Part shown: positions 36,309-48,354 of the stretch, in pieces
Layout of the letters: each line of letters begins with the position of its first letter
Numbering within the stretch: position 1 is the first letter of the stretch
Source of the DNA: Pleurotus djamor
Lineage: Eukaryota > Basidiomycota > Agaricomycetes > Agaricales > Pleurotaceae
Assembly (NCBI GenBank): GCA_029747585.1
Contig: JAPEVF010000017.1
Span: forward strand, 27,071 to 91,070
Reading direction: 5' to 3'
DNA: 64,000 nt
The notes under the pieces: model-generated
Database searches by the model: none
Told to the model about the DNA's origin: nothing
The model's input: only the letters and a program-made list of their open reading frames with translations
Translations under genes and position numbers: made by a program

Positions 36309-36500
36309 GCACAACTTATTGCTGTTTGCAAAATAGTTGGCGCGGGCGCTTTTTCGACAACTTTTTTCGCAACCATATATGACATCTTCGGTGACCCATA
36401 TCTTCACATTGACAAATCGGAGGGACTTGATTCAAGCGTACAAACTGCTAGAAATCCTTTCAGCTAGGGCGCCCCGTTATTTCCAGGGACCAAAAAAGAT
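36309..36500 (+). repeat. Imperfect inverted duplication, arm 1
   Basis: Shares blocks with the reverse complement of 36690-36857: GTTTGCAAAATAG, GGCGCTTTTT, a ACGACAA-like block, GTGAC.CATA and TAGGGCGCCCC. About 190 bases, clearly diverged. It covers the leader, exon 1 and intron of the orphan gene. Confidence 0.55.
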
Positions 36501-36649
36501 TTTCCCGGAACCTGACCCCGCTCGTCACCCTCCACGTCGCACGGCATCATGCCCTCAAGCAGTTGACCATCCTCCAAGCTTCATATCCATCCATTGGAGC
36601 AGAAATTGCGTCCGTACTTGAAGACCGCCTCTTCCGAGACGTCCGGTGA
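36379..36649 (+). CDS. Orphan 73-residue protein
   Basis: Two exons (36379-36437 and 36487-36649) join in phase across a 49-base GT..AG intron to give 73 residues. The second exon reads as ordinary protein: NLTPLVTLHVARHHALKQL, then TILQASYPSIGAEIASVLED and RLFRDVR at the end. I recognise no family. Without the intron a different frame stays open to 36621 but reads poorly (Pro/Arg-rich). Further upstream exons cannot be excluded, because the start ATG lies 195 bases from the divergent SmD3 start. A diverged inverted copy of the upstream region and first exon lies at about 36690-36857, downstream of RPB2, where the ATG has become CTG. Confidence 0.5.
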
Positions 36650-36689
36650 CCAAAAGGCAACTCAACAAAATGTCAATGTACCCGAAAAG

Positions 36690-36857
36690 AAACCCTGGGG
36701 CGCCCTAGAGTGAGAAGCAATGAAAAATATTTGTCTGTAGCAGAAGGTGATCCGATCCCATGTTCGTGAGTTATGCGTCACGGAAGGTGTCAGATGGAAT
36801 GCGTATTTTGTCGTGAAAAAAGCGCCGGCGCCATCTATTTTGCAAACCGCTATAAAA
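36690..36857 (-). repeat. Imperfect inverted duplication, arm 2
   Basis: Reverse-strand partner of 36309-36500, directly downstream of the RPB2 stop codon. It keeps the same block order, but the ATG of the orphan gene is replaced by CTG and the intron donor is lost, so it looks like a dead partial copy. Confidence 0.55.
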
Positions 36858-36861
36858 ACCC

Positions 36862-39800
36862 CTAATCTCGAATACGCCCAGATGATACAGTATAAAGGCG
36901 AGCAGCAATGTTCATGCTTTGCAATTCCTGTTAGAGAAGGCATCAGGAATCGGTCAATGCAAGGGAAGCCACCAAACGAGCCTGGAAGAGCAACTTGGCC
37001 GCATAAGGAATGTAAAGTTGAGAACAAGCCGTTTTGTTCTTGCAAGCTCGGCACTGAAACATGGTCAATAGTGAGAAAAGAGAAACTTAAAAGTTGAACA
37101 CCTACTTCGAACGTTTGCTTTTTCTAATGAAGCGACGAAACAAGATGTGAGTGCGATTATGGTAAACAGCATCATACGTACCAGGTTAGCAATGGCGGTA
37201 AGACCACAGCTGTGAGGACATGGAAATCAGATGAAAACCCTTTATCAAGGCGGGGGCTCGACGTACATATCACAGACATGGAGGCGGTAAGCATCGCTAG
37301 CCTCGAAGAGACGCTCCTTCAAGAAGCCAGCGATACCATGCGAAATCATACAATCGCGTTCCATCTCTCCGAAACGCAATCCACCATCTCGACTTCGACC
37401 CTCGACGGGCTGACGAGTGAGAATCTGGACGGGACCACGAGCACGAGAATGGATCTTATCATCCACCATGTGCTTCAGTCGTTGGTAGTATGTTGGGCCG
37501 AGGTAAACTTGCGCCTGGAGCTTCCTGCCAGTATGGCCGTGGTACATGACTTCAAGACCTCTTGAATGATAATTCCTTTGCCTCAAGAAGGATGAGACGG
37601 ATTCGACAGTAAGGTCAGTAAATGGTGTTGCGTCGCCTTCGTTTCCTATCAGCGTGGCGACTTTCGAAAGTAGACATTCGACAAGATGGCCAATAGTCAT
37701 ACGGGAAGGAATGGCGTGGGGATTGATGATGAGATCGGGGACGATGCCCTCGGCGGTAAATGGCATATCTTCTTGCCTGTAAGTGATACCGATCGTACCC
37801 TTCTGTCCGTGTCGAGAAGCGAACTTGTCGCCGATTTGGGGAATACGGGTAGATCGGACGCGTATCTTGACGAATTTCTGCCCTTCTGAATTGGTGGTGA
37901 TGAGCACTTGATCAACAATACCGTTCTCCGTGCTCTTCAGTGGCGTCGAAACATCTCTTCGGGTATGAGTACGAGTTCTCTGACCCAGTTCTTCGCTATC
38001 AGGCGGTATAGGTGCGGTCTTGCCGATAATTATATCCTCGCCAACGACACCAGTACCAGGCGCAATGAGACCGTCATCCTCTAACTTATCGTAGGTACCA
38101 TGCTTCATCCTCAGTGTGTTCTCCCGTGACGGTTTCTCGAATTCTTCGAGCTGCTGTATGCCGCTCTTCTTCTCGAGGTCCATGTAGCTGCGGTAATACA
38201 TACTACGGAATAGGCCTCGATCAATTGAGCTTTGGTTCATGATGACGGAATCTTCTTGATTGTAACCACTGTAGCACAGGATAGCGACGATAGCATTTTG
38301 ACCAGCAGGAAGTTCGCGGAACTTGAGGTACTCCATCGAGCGGGTTGTTGCGAGGGGCTTTTGAGGATAATACAGGATGTTGGCCATTGTGTCCATTCGA
38401 ATAAGGAAATTGGTGAGGAAAATACCCATTGCTTGCTTCCCCATAGCAGACTGATAGGTGTTACGAGGCGATTGGTTGTGGTCGGGGAAGGGGATGATGC
38501 TGGCACAGATACCAAGGATCATGCTGGGATGGATTTCGCAGTGGGTCCATGTATGGGCGTGAGTGGCTGCTTTCAGACGCGCTGCGGGATCGTATTCTGC
38601 GTCTGTCGGACGAGTGTCAATGCCATTGAGTTGAAGACGTGAGTTTTCCAAATCCTCCGGAGTCATCGAAATCATGACCGTCTCTTCTTCCTCGGCATCC
38701 AGCATTTCAATCACCCCACTACGGATGAGCCCGTCCCACTTGAATTCGTCGTTGTTATCGTCGTGACCCTGGTTCAACCAGCGGATGTGCTTCTTCTGGA
38801 GCAAGAGCTGGTGATTCTCAACGATGAACAAAGGTCGACAGACACGTCCTGCATCTGTGTACACTCGCAGCTCCTTTTCTCGGATATCACGGACGACTGA
38901 CACCTCAGGACTGATATCATCCTTTCGGCGCAGTTTCTTGATGGTCTTGACAAGGTTGGCTGGGTCTCGATGGACTCCCATCCAAACACCATTGACGAAG
39001 ACTTTGGTACAAGGGACATTGGCATGAGCATTCTCCTCCAGCCCTTCCAACCCCCATTCTTCCAAAAATTCGATGACGGGTGCTGAGATGGAGCCGACGG
39101 AGATACACGACATAAGAGCGAGATTCTTCACCAAACCGCAAGCTTGACCCTCGGGCGTCTCTGCTGGACAGACCATTCCCCAATGCGTATTGTGGAGTTG
39201 GCGAGGCTTCGCAATCTTCCCCTCTCTTCCCAAAGGGGTATTACAGCGACGCAAGTGGGAGAGGGTAGAAGCGTAGGTGTATCGATTGAGAACCTGGGAT
39301 ACACCGGCCTTGGAAGACATAGACTTTTTCTGGTCACCCCAGTTACCCGTGGCCAGGGAATACTTGAGGCCATTAGTGATCGTCTGATGCTTGACGGCCA
39401 AAGCAAGATTGAACTCTTTATGAGTTTCAACACACTTCAAGAAAAGGTTAGTGGTTGATACAGATGAGAGATGCACGACTCACTTTCTGCAGATAGCGGT
39501 ACACATCCTTGGTGAGTTTGCGGAAAAGCATTCGGAAGAGGTTGGATAATAGAGGACCAGCAAGGTCCAAACGTTTCTTTCCAAAGTGATCACGGTCGTC
39601 AAGCTCGCGACGTTCCATCGCAGCGAGGAGGAGACGATGAATCATGTAGCCAAAGAAATACGCCTTCTTCGACTCCGAGCCTTCCGCCATCGAGACGTGT
39701 GGAAGCATCTCTTTCTGCAGAATTTCCTGGGCGTAACGTATACGGCGATCACGAGAAAGACCTGTCGTAGTACCACGATTGCCAATAAAGTCAAGGGCTA

Positions 39801-40961
39801 CTTCACGGTCTTGGATAACAAAGCCATCCTCGATACACGGTTTCAGCATTTCCAGCATCTGGATGTCCTGCATATCGTAGCATATATGCTCCAGGATGTC
39901 CCGGTCAGAAATGACACCGAGTCCACGGAAGACGACCCATATCGGTATATCGACCTTGATGTAAGGTATGGTCGCTTTCATGACGTTCCCATTCTAGATA
40001 ATCTAGTTAGAAAACCAAAGGTTTAGGGAAGGAAAGGAGCTGACTGCGCGTTCTTGATTTCGGTGGAACATCTTGACCTGGAATTGACTGATAGTTTTAC
40101 CACCTTTTTCAACCGCACTTCGAATTTCGGCAAGGAAGTTTATGGGGGAGGGCTGAGCCTTAGCAAAGACATAGACATGATTTGTGGCCATTCGCTCCTG
40201 CGCTATCAGAACCTTCTCGGAGCCGTTGATGATGAAATAACCTCCAGAGTCGTAAGGACATTCATTCAGGTCGAACAAATCTTGGTCTTGGAGGTCGCGA
40301 AGGATACAGAACGTTGACCGCAGCATGATTGGGACCTATGTATGGTTTGTCGCGAACGCCTCAGTAACTCAACGCGACTCACCTTGCCTATCCAGACCTT
40401 TGCCCCATCCTCTTGTCGGTCACCATACTCGGGTACCCAACGAACGTCGCCTGGCGTATCAGGATCGTCGCGTCCTATAAGCACTTTTTTCTTCATCTCA
40501 ATGTATAGTGGAGCCGAGTACGTGAGGTTTCGCAGTCGCGCTTCTTGGGGGAACACGGGGACGACAGAACCATCTGCCTCCGTGACGGTTGGTCGAGAGA
40601 GATAGATTTGACCGAATTTGATTTCATATCGACGAGTCATGTCACTGTCACTCCCAGAATGCTGGTCTGCCTGATCTAGAATGAGGTCCGCGTTCTCGTC
40701 TACAAGTTCCTGCATGGTATTCTGAACGAACTCGTCAAATGAGTCGAGTTGTTGTCGGACGAGACCCTTCTCAGCGAAGAAACTAGAGATGACGGTCCAG
40801 CAGTCTTCTTGAGATATCTCCTCTGAGCCATCGTCCTCTTCATCCATGAAGTTGTCCTCGAACTCATAAGGGTCTTGCTCATTGGCAGGCGCGAAATCTC
40901 AAGGAGGCATTAGGAACAGTCCTTTAAACATGGTATGGTGCAATGAGATACCTTGGCTCAT
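36862..40961 (-). CDS. RPB2: RNA polymerase II second-largest subunit RPB2
   Basis: Catalytic-core subunit of RNA polymerase II. Exons on the minus strand: 40961-40952, 40897-40383, 40335-40045, 39993-39484, 39434-37267, 37209-37182, 37123-37106, 37053-36982 and 36927-36862. They sum to 1225 residues, against 1224 in yeast. Landmarks are [46 protein letters not shown], and the C-terminal zinc site (VCDICGL ... FECRACKNK). The acidic N-terminus ([18 protein letters not shown]) starts from a 10-base first exon. The zinc-site end is cut into exons of 28, 18 and 72 bases. The last intron (36981-36928) begins with GC. Divergent from the fructosamine-kinase gene. All motifs are intact. Confidence 0.97.
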
Positions 40962-41139
40962 GATGCAAGTCTATTAAGTTAACCAACGCGAAATAAGACG
41001 AATGAACTTGCGTGTCGAGATTCGTCCTATTGCAAGCCGCGCGGGGAGATGGTGGTTTTGTGGAAAAGGTGACACCCACCAAACAAGGCGAGGATGGTGG
41101 TTTGTAAGCGCTAGGGACATGAGCGCCTAAATTATACCC

Positions 41140-42299
41140 ATGTCTTCATCCTTGCCACAACGCATCTTGGAGGAACTTGGAAAGATTGATGCTGGTGCCG
41201 AGTTCTCGGGCTCTATGCCGCACATACGGTCCTCATCTGGTGCACACTACTTTGTCAAGCTCGGGTCAGTGAGCGAAGCAGAACAGTATACTGGTGAAGT
41301 GGAATCATTGCAAGTCATGGGCGATGCGGCACCTGGATTAGCTCCCCGAGTCATATCTTTCGGAATTGACCATTCCTCGGGCAGACCCATCTTCATATCG
41401 CAGTACATGGATCTCACTCAGCTGTCCGACGCTGCGGCTCGAAAGCTGGGGAAACGCCTCGCCTCTGAAATGCACGCATTCGAGAGTTCCCATGGGTATG
41501 GCTTTGGTGTGCCCACTTACTGTGGGGCCACACGTCTCCAAAATGGATGGTTTGATTCGTGGGATGAATGCTATAGCGCAATGATAGACGATCTCCTTAC
41601 CCAGCTGAGGGGGACAGGAAGGTATCCAGAACTCATACGATCTGGTCAATTAGTACGCGAGCGGTACGTGCTTGGTCGCCTTCAATCGCATCCCCTCATT
41701 GACGATATACTACATGAAGTGTAATCCCTAAACTGCTGGGTTTGGCTCCTCGGAGTCCCCCTCTTCCTGTCTAATGTAGTCCTCGATAGGCAACCTTGAC
41801 ATCAAACCAGTCATTCTTCACGGTGATCTTTGGGTATGTGCTTTCCCCGCTTGGATCGTGCTCGAGTGCTCTCTTAATCATTTGACCTTCACACGTCAGA
41901 GCGGAAACACAGGCATGGACAAGGACGGTCAGCCTATCATCTACGACCCCGCTTCTTTCTTCGGCCACAACGAAGCCGAGTGAGTTCGGTATGATGTAGT
42001 GAAGGAGCCCCACATCTGATGCAACTCTCAGCTTAGCCATCGGGCGTATGTTCGGTGGTATTCCTCGTAGTTTCTATGATGAGTACCACAAGCATCTGCC
42101 CAAAACCGAACCTGTCAATGAATACGAAGCGAGAGGTCAGCTATACCAACTATTCCATTACCTTAACCACACTTTGTTGTTCGGGGTAGGGGAAAACACA
42201 TTTCAGGCTTGATATACTGGCGCTAACGGACCTTCATAGGGATCTTATTCTGGTTCTGCACTATCGATCATGAAGACATTATTGGCAACGACAAACTGA
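41140..42299 (+). CDS. Fructosamine-3-kinase family protein
   Basis: Kinase of the fructosamine/ketosamine-3-kinase family, which phosphorylates the sugar of glycated lysines so that it falls off. Six exons (41140-41663, 41720-41739, 41790-41833, 41900-41979, 42032-42185, 42240-42299) give 293 residues. Seen motifs: HYFVKLG (ATP lysine), [41 protein letters not shown], the catalytic loop [36 protein letters not shown] and [14 protein letters not shown]. The 20-base exon 2 (VIPKLLG) was needed to join the halves. The length fits the family (about 290-310). Substrate preference cannot be read from sequence. Confidence 0.92.
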
Positions 42300-42579
42300 T
42301 AGTACCCTCCGTCACACAATGTACCTTAGACTATCGATCTAGACACATTGTGCCTGGGCAATTCTCATGATCCACTTGCCAACGAACATATAATGTGCGT
42401 ATGATCATGCCTCAGCCCCACCTTTAGGCGAGAATATACGTGGGTTCGCGTTTCTGCTCCGATTCAACAGGATACATTGTTCCCAAGTGATACCATGCCA
42501 GTTCTTGGTAGCATGAATCCGTCTGGAAGCTCGGTGGATACCCTCCTGAGACTTCATACGCCCATTGTAGGACGGTTGC

Positions 42580-42834
42580 TCATCTACAACCGTTGGTACT
42601 GGGGAGAACGGAAGATAGCAGAACGTACTGAGATGACTTCGAGCTTTCTTGAAGTGATGACGTCTTCGAACCGTCATGCCCAAGTGTGGTCTCGAAGTCC
42701 TTCGCAGCCTGCATGATGCGATGCTTGGTTTCGTTGGAATAACGAGATGATGAAGCACTCGAATTAGAGTTCTGGCGACGGGGGGCATATGCTCTCCGAA
42801 CTTGGGGGTGAATATACAGTGGTTGTATGGGCAT
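42580..42834 (-). CDS. Possible small orphan protein
   Basis: An 84-codon frame from ATG. The sequence is Ser/Gln/Asn-rich (MPIQPLYIHPQVRRAYAPRR, NSNSSASSSRYSNETKHR, AAKDFETTLGHDGSK). A good TATA box (TATATAAGG on the minus strand, 42896-42888) lies about 55 bases before the ATG, the main reason to list it. An overlapping frame on the same strand (42405-42941) is longer but starts at a non-ATG codon and reads like a shadow. No family is recognised. It could have a further exon downstream. Confidence 0.35.
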   Translation of the reverse strand: MPIQPLYIHPQVRRAYAPRRQNSNSSASSSRYSNETKHRIMQAAKDFETTLGHDGSKTSSLQESSKSSQYVLLSSVLPSTNGCR

Positions 42835-42887
42835 GTTGCGGTGGGCGTGTTTGTGAGTTGATAACCCATCCGACCAACAATCACCGG

Positions 42888-42896
42888 CCTTATATA
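42888..42896 (-). promoter_or_regulatory. TATA box before small orphan
   Basis: TATATAAGG on the minus strand, about 55 bases upstream of the ATG at 42834. The spacing suits a fungal TATA-type promoter. Confidence 0.45.
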
Positions 42897-43085
42897 GTGG
42901 ACGCTTCCGATATCCTCGCTAAAATGGACATGGAAGAGCAAGTGCCGAGAACCATGAACAAGAATTAATCCGGGGTAACATAACTGGCTCGGAAATTAGG
43001 TCTTGGATATAGATAGCACTTGAGCGGGCCGGGGTTATGACTACTTTTAAAGCTGTGACTACTTCGACGACGACGCTCAAATAGC

Positions 43086-44191
43086 TTAAAATCGAGGGAG
43101 CCGCCGACCAGAAAACCGTGTTTTATTCACGACAAGACGAGCAAACATGAATGTCGTCAACCCAGAGAGCATGTACCTACGAAAAGGCATATATATCAGT
43201 AACGGAGCCAGTGAGATAGTAGAAGCATGCTCACCAGGTGATCACGTAGGAAAGATGTGCATTGCGCAAGGTCACTGTGGGCGGGCGGCCAATGGGGATA
43301 CCGCTTGTCAGTCTCGACGCGGCTTCACCAGCATGCCCCTCTGGAATGCGAAATCAAAATATGAAGCCCGGTTTTATGAAAGCGCGTACCAAATACTTGT
43401 TCCAGGAAGACGGGTTGCACGTTAGAGTCCTCGCCGCCGGCAAACGCTGCCATTGCATCTACATCAGTCCAAAACCACTCCCCCGTATCCGGTTTGTTAT
43501 CGGGTGTAAAGCTATTGCGCGGTTGTGAATCTCGCAACATGCCGAGGATTTCAACTTCTCCCTCTTCCTGCCGAGACAGTGCACGGAACTCGTCGATATG
43601 TGCATTTGAGACGAAACCCCGGTCTACCAACACCGTGGTACCATCACTTCGGACAAGGGGACAGACCACATGAACGCCATGAACGCCCTCGCGAACGCGG
43701 GGAGATAGTATCATTGTGTGTGCATGGTCCCATCTTCCAGAAACCTTGACCTTTCGCCAAAGGAACTCGGGTAACACAGATAGGCTGAGGGGTAGATGAA
43801 TACCTGCCAAAGAAGTGTCAAAGGATTTGGTCTCGTACTTTATACGCTTGGGTAATGTCAGTGGTTCCAGGTGTAGTTTCTCCTCCAATTCATCGATGAG
43901 ATTGACTTTCCACTTGAGACGTTTGAGCTGCCATGTTCCTAGCGCGAAAGTGAAAAAGGGCATGATCCCGAGAAGGACCATAGTGGGCGTGATCCACGAC
44001 TCTTGCTTCGGTTTATAGATTGCGGGGACATTGATACGCGCACGGCCAAAGAAATTGGCCTTTGGCGATGAGTGGAGGGAGCGACATGGGCGAATGCAAG
44101 GCTGGCGCAGCCTAACGAAGCTGGTGAAGGAACGAGTCCAAGGAAACATACCGTTCCCGTAGTTCCCACGGCGTCTACAAGCTGTGGTCAT
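43086..44191 (-). CDS. SHY1: SURF1/Shy1 cytochrome c oxidase assembly factor
   Basis: Inner-membrane protein needed to build complex IV, in haem a insertion into Cox1. Three exons: the first runs from 44191 to about 43402, then 43345 to about 43228 and about 43184 to 43086. The N-terminus is basic (targeting signal, RSLHSSPKANFFGRARIN). The first membrane helix reads MVLLGIMPFFTFALGTWQLKR, with the conserved LGTWQLKRLKWK. Further family motifs are VKVSGRWDHAHTMI, VVCPLVRSDGTTVLVDRGFV, EWFWTDVDAMA and GRPPTVTLRNAHLSYVITW, followed by the second helix YMLSGLTTFMFARLV. Two possible starts exist: 44191 (chosen, MTTACRRR) and 44149 (MFPWTRSF). Head-to-head with SLA2. Confidence 0.92.
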
Positions 44192-44272
44192 TATTGCATA
44201 CAATTGAAGTTCATCTTCAACCACCACCATCAACGTCCTCCTTCTCCCTACCCATTCTTTGTCACTGGAAAG

Positions 44273-47200
44273 ATGTAGGCGAGATATACATAGCCCTCCA
44301 GCCATTCTGATTACTCCCTTCTAGGTTGAGCGGTGGTCGTACGCGGCAGAATGCGAACTACGATATAGATGGCGACGAGATGCACTACCCAACAAGACCT
44401 GTCGACAAGGACAAGGCAGAACATGAATTGGTCATCAATATCAAGAAGGCTACCAGTCCAGAGGAGACAGCACCGAAGCAAAAACACGTCCGCAGTAGGT
44501 CTTCGTACCCGCCATCCTCATCGTCTCACAAATACAAGGTACACAGAGTGCATCGTTTTCACCTGGGATTACCACTCGTCGATATCTTTCTGGAGTGGTC
44601 TACGCGTTCAGCCTATACTAGCTGACGAGGTTCAGACTTTCAAGGCCTTGATTACCGTCCACAAAGTACTTCAAGAAGGTCATCCCATCGTGAGTGCAAG
44701 TCGAGATATGATCATGCAACTCACCCCGAAGTTCGAATCAGACTATCAAAGAAGCCCATGGTCAGACGGCCTGGCTCGAGACTTGTGCGAGGACCGTTGG
44801 CACTGAAGGCCAGAAAGGTGATATCATTGGCAATATTTACCTTGCATTAGTTGACTCCTTAGCCAGGATACGGCCCTCTTATTCGATCATACGTGCAATT
44901 CATCCTCGCCAAACTCAGGTTCCATCGCCTACGCCCGGAGTTCAATGGACTCTTCGAATACGAGGAGTATGTCACGCTGAAGGGAATTGATGATCCCAAT
45001 GAAGGGTACGTACTTTACCTTGGAGTAGCTTTGCAACCGTATCTTCATCACCAGCTTAGCTACGAGACTATCTCAGACCTGATGGGCCTTCAAGATCAGA
45101 TCGAGTCATTCCAGAAAATGATATTCTCCCACTTCCGACATTCTGCCAATAATGAGTGCCGAATCTCAGCTTTGGTTCCTCTCGTTAAGGAAAGCTGGGG
45201 CATCTACCGCTTCATTACGTCTATGCTACGAGCCATGCACCGGAGTACGTCTTTTCGAAAACTCACGTACTTTGACATCTTCACATATTCTGGTCAGGAA
45301 CCAATGATGTCGATGCCCTTGAACCTCTTCGGGAGCGTTATGCTTCCCAACATTATAATCTACGCAAGTTCTACTATGAGTGTTCGAATCTTAAATATCT
45401 GACTGGACTCATCAATGTGCCCAAGCTTGGTCATGTAAGAACATCTCATTATAAGATGGACACGCAGTAGTTGATACCTCATTAGGAACCTCCCAATCTC
45501 TTGGATGGCGGCGACTCAGCCCCAGATCTACCTGCTCGCCCCAAGACCGCTGTAAAGTCTCCATCACCTCCCCCTTCTGCCCCAACACCCAGCGCTGCCG
45601 AGATCGATGAACAAGCTCGTATTCTCAAAGAGTATGAAGACAAGCAGGCCGCTCTCCTGGCAGCCCGTCACGCCGAGGAACAACAACGTCTGCAAGCAGA
45701 GCAACAACAACAAATGGAATTTGAGCAGCGCCAGCGAGAACAAGCGGAACGAGAACGGTTGGCCCAGGAACAGCTTATGCAGCAACAAATGATGTACCAC
45801 AATCAAGTTGCACAAGAACAAGCGTCCGACCTTGAAAGGCAGGTGCTCGCTATGAGAGGTCAATATGAGAGGGACCAAATTCTATTGGAGCAGTACGATC
45901 GCGTAAGTCACGGTTGTCTTTCCAAATATCCGCGTCATTTCAAGTCCTTATTAGCGGGTGAAAGCCTTGGAGAACGAACTCAGCAGTGCCTCTAACAACG
46001 TGGCTTCGCAATTCCTTGCCAAAGATGATTTGATCAAACAACTCCAGGACCAAGTCACACTCTGGCGAAATAAGTACGAAGCATTGGCTAAGCTATACAG
46101 TCAACTCCGCACCGAGCATCTGGACATGTTGGCCAAATTCAAGCAACTGCAACTCAAAGCCAATTCTGCACAAGAAGCCGTTGATCGAATGGAGCGAATG
46201 GAACGTGATCTGAAGGCTAAGAATCTTGAGCTTGCAGATATGCTGAGGGAACGCGATCGCGCGAGGTTCGATATCGATCGTCAGAAATCCTCGCACAAAG
46301 AGGAGATCGACCGTCTACGACGCGAGTTGAACTACGCCAATGAGCGGGCCGAAGATGCTGGCCGCTCAAAGAGCTCTGAAGTCTCCTCTGTTATGAGTAA
46401 ATATAACAGGCAAATAACAGAGCTAGAAGACTCCCTTAGGGTGCGTATGTCCTCGTGTATTCTCGAGCCGAACTAATTCTCTGCAGGCGAAGCAAATGCA
46501 AATCGACGACCTTCTCACAAAACTCGACGACGTTGGCGGTGATATCGAACGTCTTCGGGATGAGAAAGACCAAGAAATTCTCATTCTCCAAGAAGGCATG
46601 GATGCTACCCTTCAGCAACTTTCAGAAGCCCAGCAGGTAAGTAATTCCGCCTCATAACGTACCCATATCGCTCAGTTCTTTGTTCAGAACCAAGGTTTGA
46701 TCGACGAGACAAACAATGCTCAGATAGACACGCTTCTTTTGGACCACAGAAAGAAATTGAACGAAATCATAGGTATGTCTCGCTTCAATTTCTTTGAACA
46801 TATCTCTTACCCGACTCCAGATGCAATCCTCCAGGCCTGCATGGAAAAAGTTGATGTTGCCATCTACGAGCTCGAATCACCCACTCAGGCTGGAAACCTC
46901 AACTCAACACCCGAGTACACACTCTCTATGATTGAGAGTGCCATCAACAACGCCAACGAATTTGCCACCATCTATCTCCTATCTCTGTCAGGTGAACCGG
47001 GTGGTGAACATGTAGCCGTCTTCAAGGGAGCCAATGACCTGGCGCAGTCGGTGTCGGAAGTGTTGATCAACACTAAGGGCATTACTCGTTTGGCTAGCGA
47101 TGACGATGCTGTCGATCGCATGGTCAACGTGGCCAAGACCGCCGGCGATGTCGTCTTGCGCTTCTTCTTGAACCTTCAATCGTACAAGATGGATCTTCTC

Positions 47201-48058
47201 CAACCGAAGCAAAGATCCGATGCTACGATGCGGAATAATGTCGAAGTCAAGGGCGCTCTTACGAAGCTGTCGGAAGTTGTTGAGGCGATCATACCCAAAG
47301 GTGCCAAAGCTGGAGCATTGGCTCGGGCGAATGGCGACATCGGTGACATCGTTGAACAGGAAATGCTTAGCGCCGCTCAAGCCATCGAGCAAGCTACCCA
47401 CCGCATCCAAGAACTCATGGCCCGTCCTCGCGACTCATCTCGATTCAGTGCTGTCGATCTGCAGGTTCATGACTCTATCCTCTCCGCTGCCTTGGCCATC
47501 ACAAGTGCCATTGCTAGGTTGATCCAAGCTGCCACTGATTCTCAGAAGGAAATCGTTGCTCAAGGCAAAGGTTCAAGCACAACCCAACAGTTCTACAAAC
47601 GAAACAATCGGTGGACGGAAGGTCTTATTTCTGCTGCGAAAGCTGTCGCATTTGCTACCAACTTACTCATCGAGAGTGCCGATGGCGTCTTGTCTGGCAC
47701 TCACTCCTTGGAGCAGCTCATCGTAGCTTCCAACGAAGTCGCTGCAGCCACTGCACAATTGGTTGCTGCTTCCCGTGTGAAGGCAAATCTCATGTCCAAG
47801 ACCCAAGAACGTCTAGAACTGGCCGCGAAGGGTGTCACCGAAGCTTGCAAAGCCCTCGTCCGTCAAGTCAAGGCCGTTTCTGCTCGACAGTCGGAAGAGG
47901 AAGATGTCGATTACAAGAACATGGCCGTCTTGGAATTCAAGAAACGGGAGATGGAGCAACAGGTTGAGATCCTCAAGCTGGAGAAGGAGCTCGGTGCCGC
48001 TCGCCATAGGTTGGGCGCGATGAGACGGGCTGGATACCACACTGACGAGACGGACTAA
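44273..48058 (+). CDS. SLA2: Sla2/HIP1R-type endocytic adaptor (ANTH, coiled coil, THATCH)
   Basis: Links clathrin-coated endocytic sites to actin. The ANTH domain at the N-terminus reads DKAEHELVINIKKATSPEE, then KCIVFTWDYHSSISFWSGLR, VQPILADEVQTFKALITVHK and WLETCARTVGTEGQKGYGP. A Pro-rich linker and a long Gln/Glu/Arg coiled coil (about 45.6-46.6 kb) follow. The C-terminal I/LWEQ actin-binding module (46831-48058) has TQQFYKRNNRWTEGLISAAK, AVAFATNLLIESADGVL and LIVASNEVAAATAQLVAAS. The start codon appears to be split by the first intron: AT at 44273-44274, G at 44325, followed by LSGGRTRQNANYDID. No other upstream ATG is found. About ten exons; the domain call is very secure. Confidence 0.94.
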
Positions 48059-48354
48059 GATATGATCCCAATGTATTGATGTTGCATTTCCGGATTTAAT
48101 ACTATAGATACCACCAACCTATGGAAGGATTAATGTAACGGGTGCATAAGAGTGTACGCGATTCGAGGATGTAACCTGATAGCGTCAGGGATAAAAGACT
48201 ACAAAAACAATGCAATGTGTATGAGTTGTGCGAAGCTTGNANCAAAAAAAGGGTGTTGAAGGAGAGTAGAGATGCACGATGTGATACGAATACTAATAAT
48301 AATATATAAGGATAAACAAGAATTCGAACGAAGGAGCGTAAATAAAGATGTAGG
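48059..48354. other. Convergent 3-prime intergenic region
   Basis: 296 bases between the stops of SLA2 and the Ser/Pro-rich gene. It holds two close Ns (48240-48242) and A-rich runs. No gene is seen. Confidence 0.5.

Noticed and set aside
36480..36510. Apparent frameshift in the 73-residue orphan
   Set aside because: A 49-base GT..AG intron (36438-36486) restores the frame exactly.
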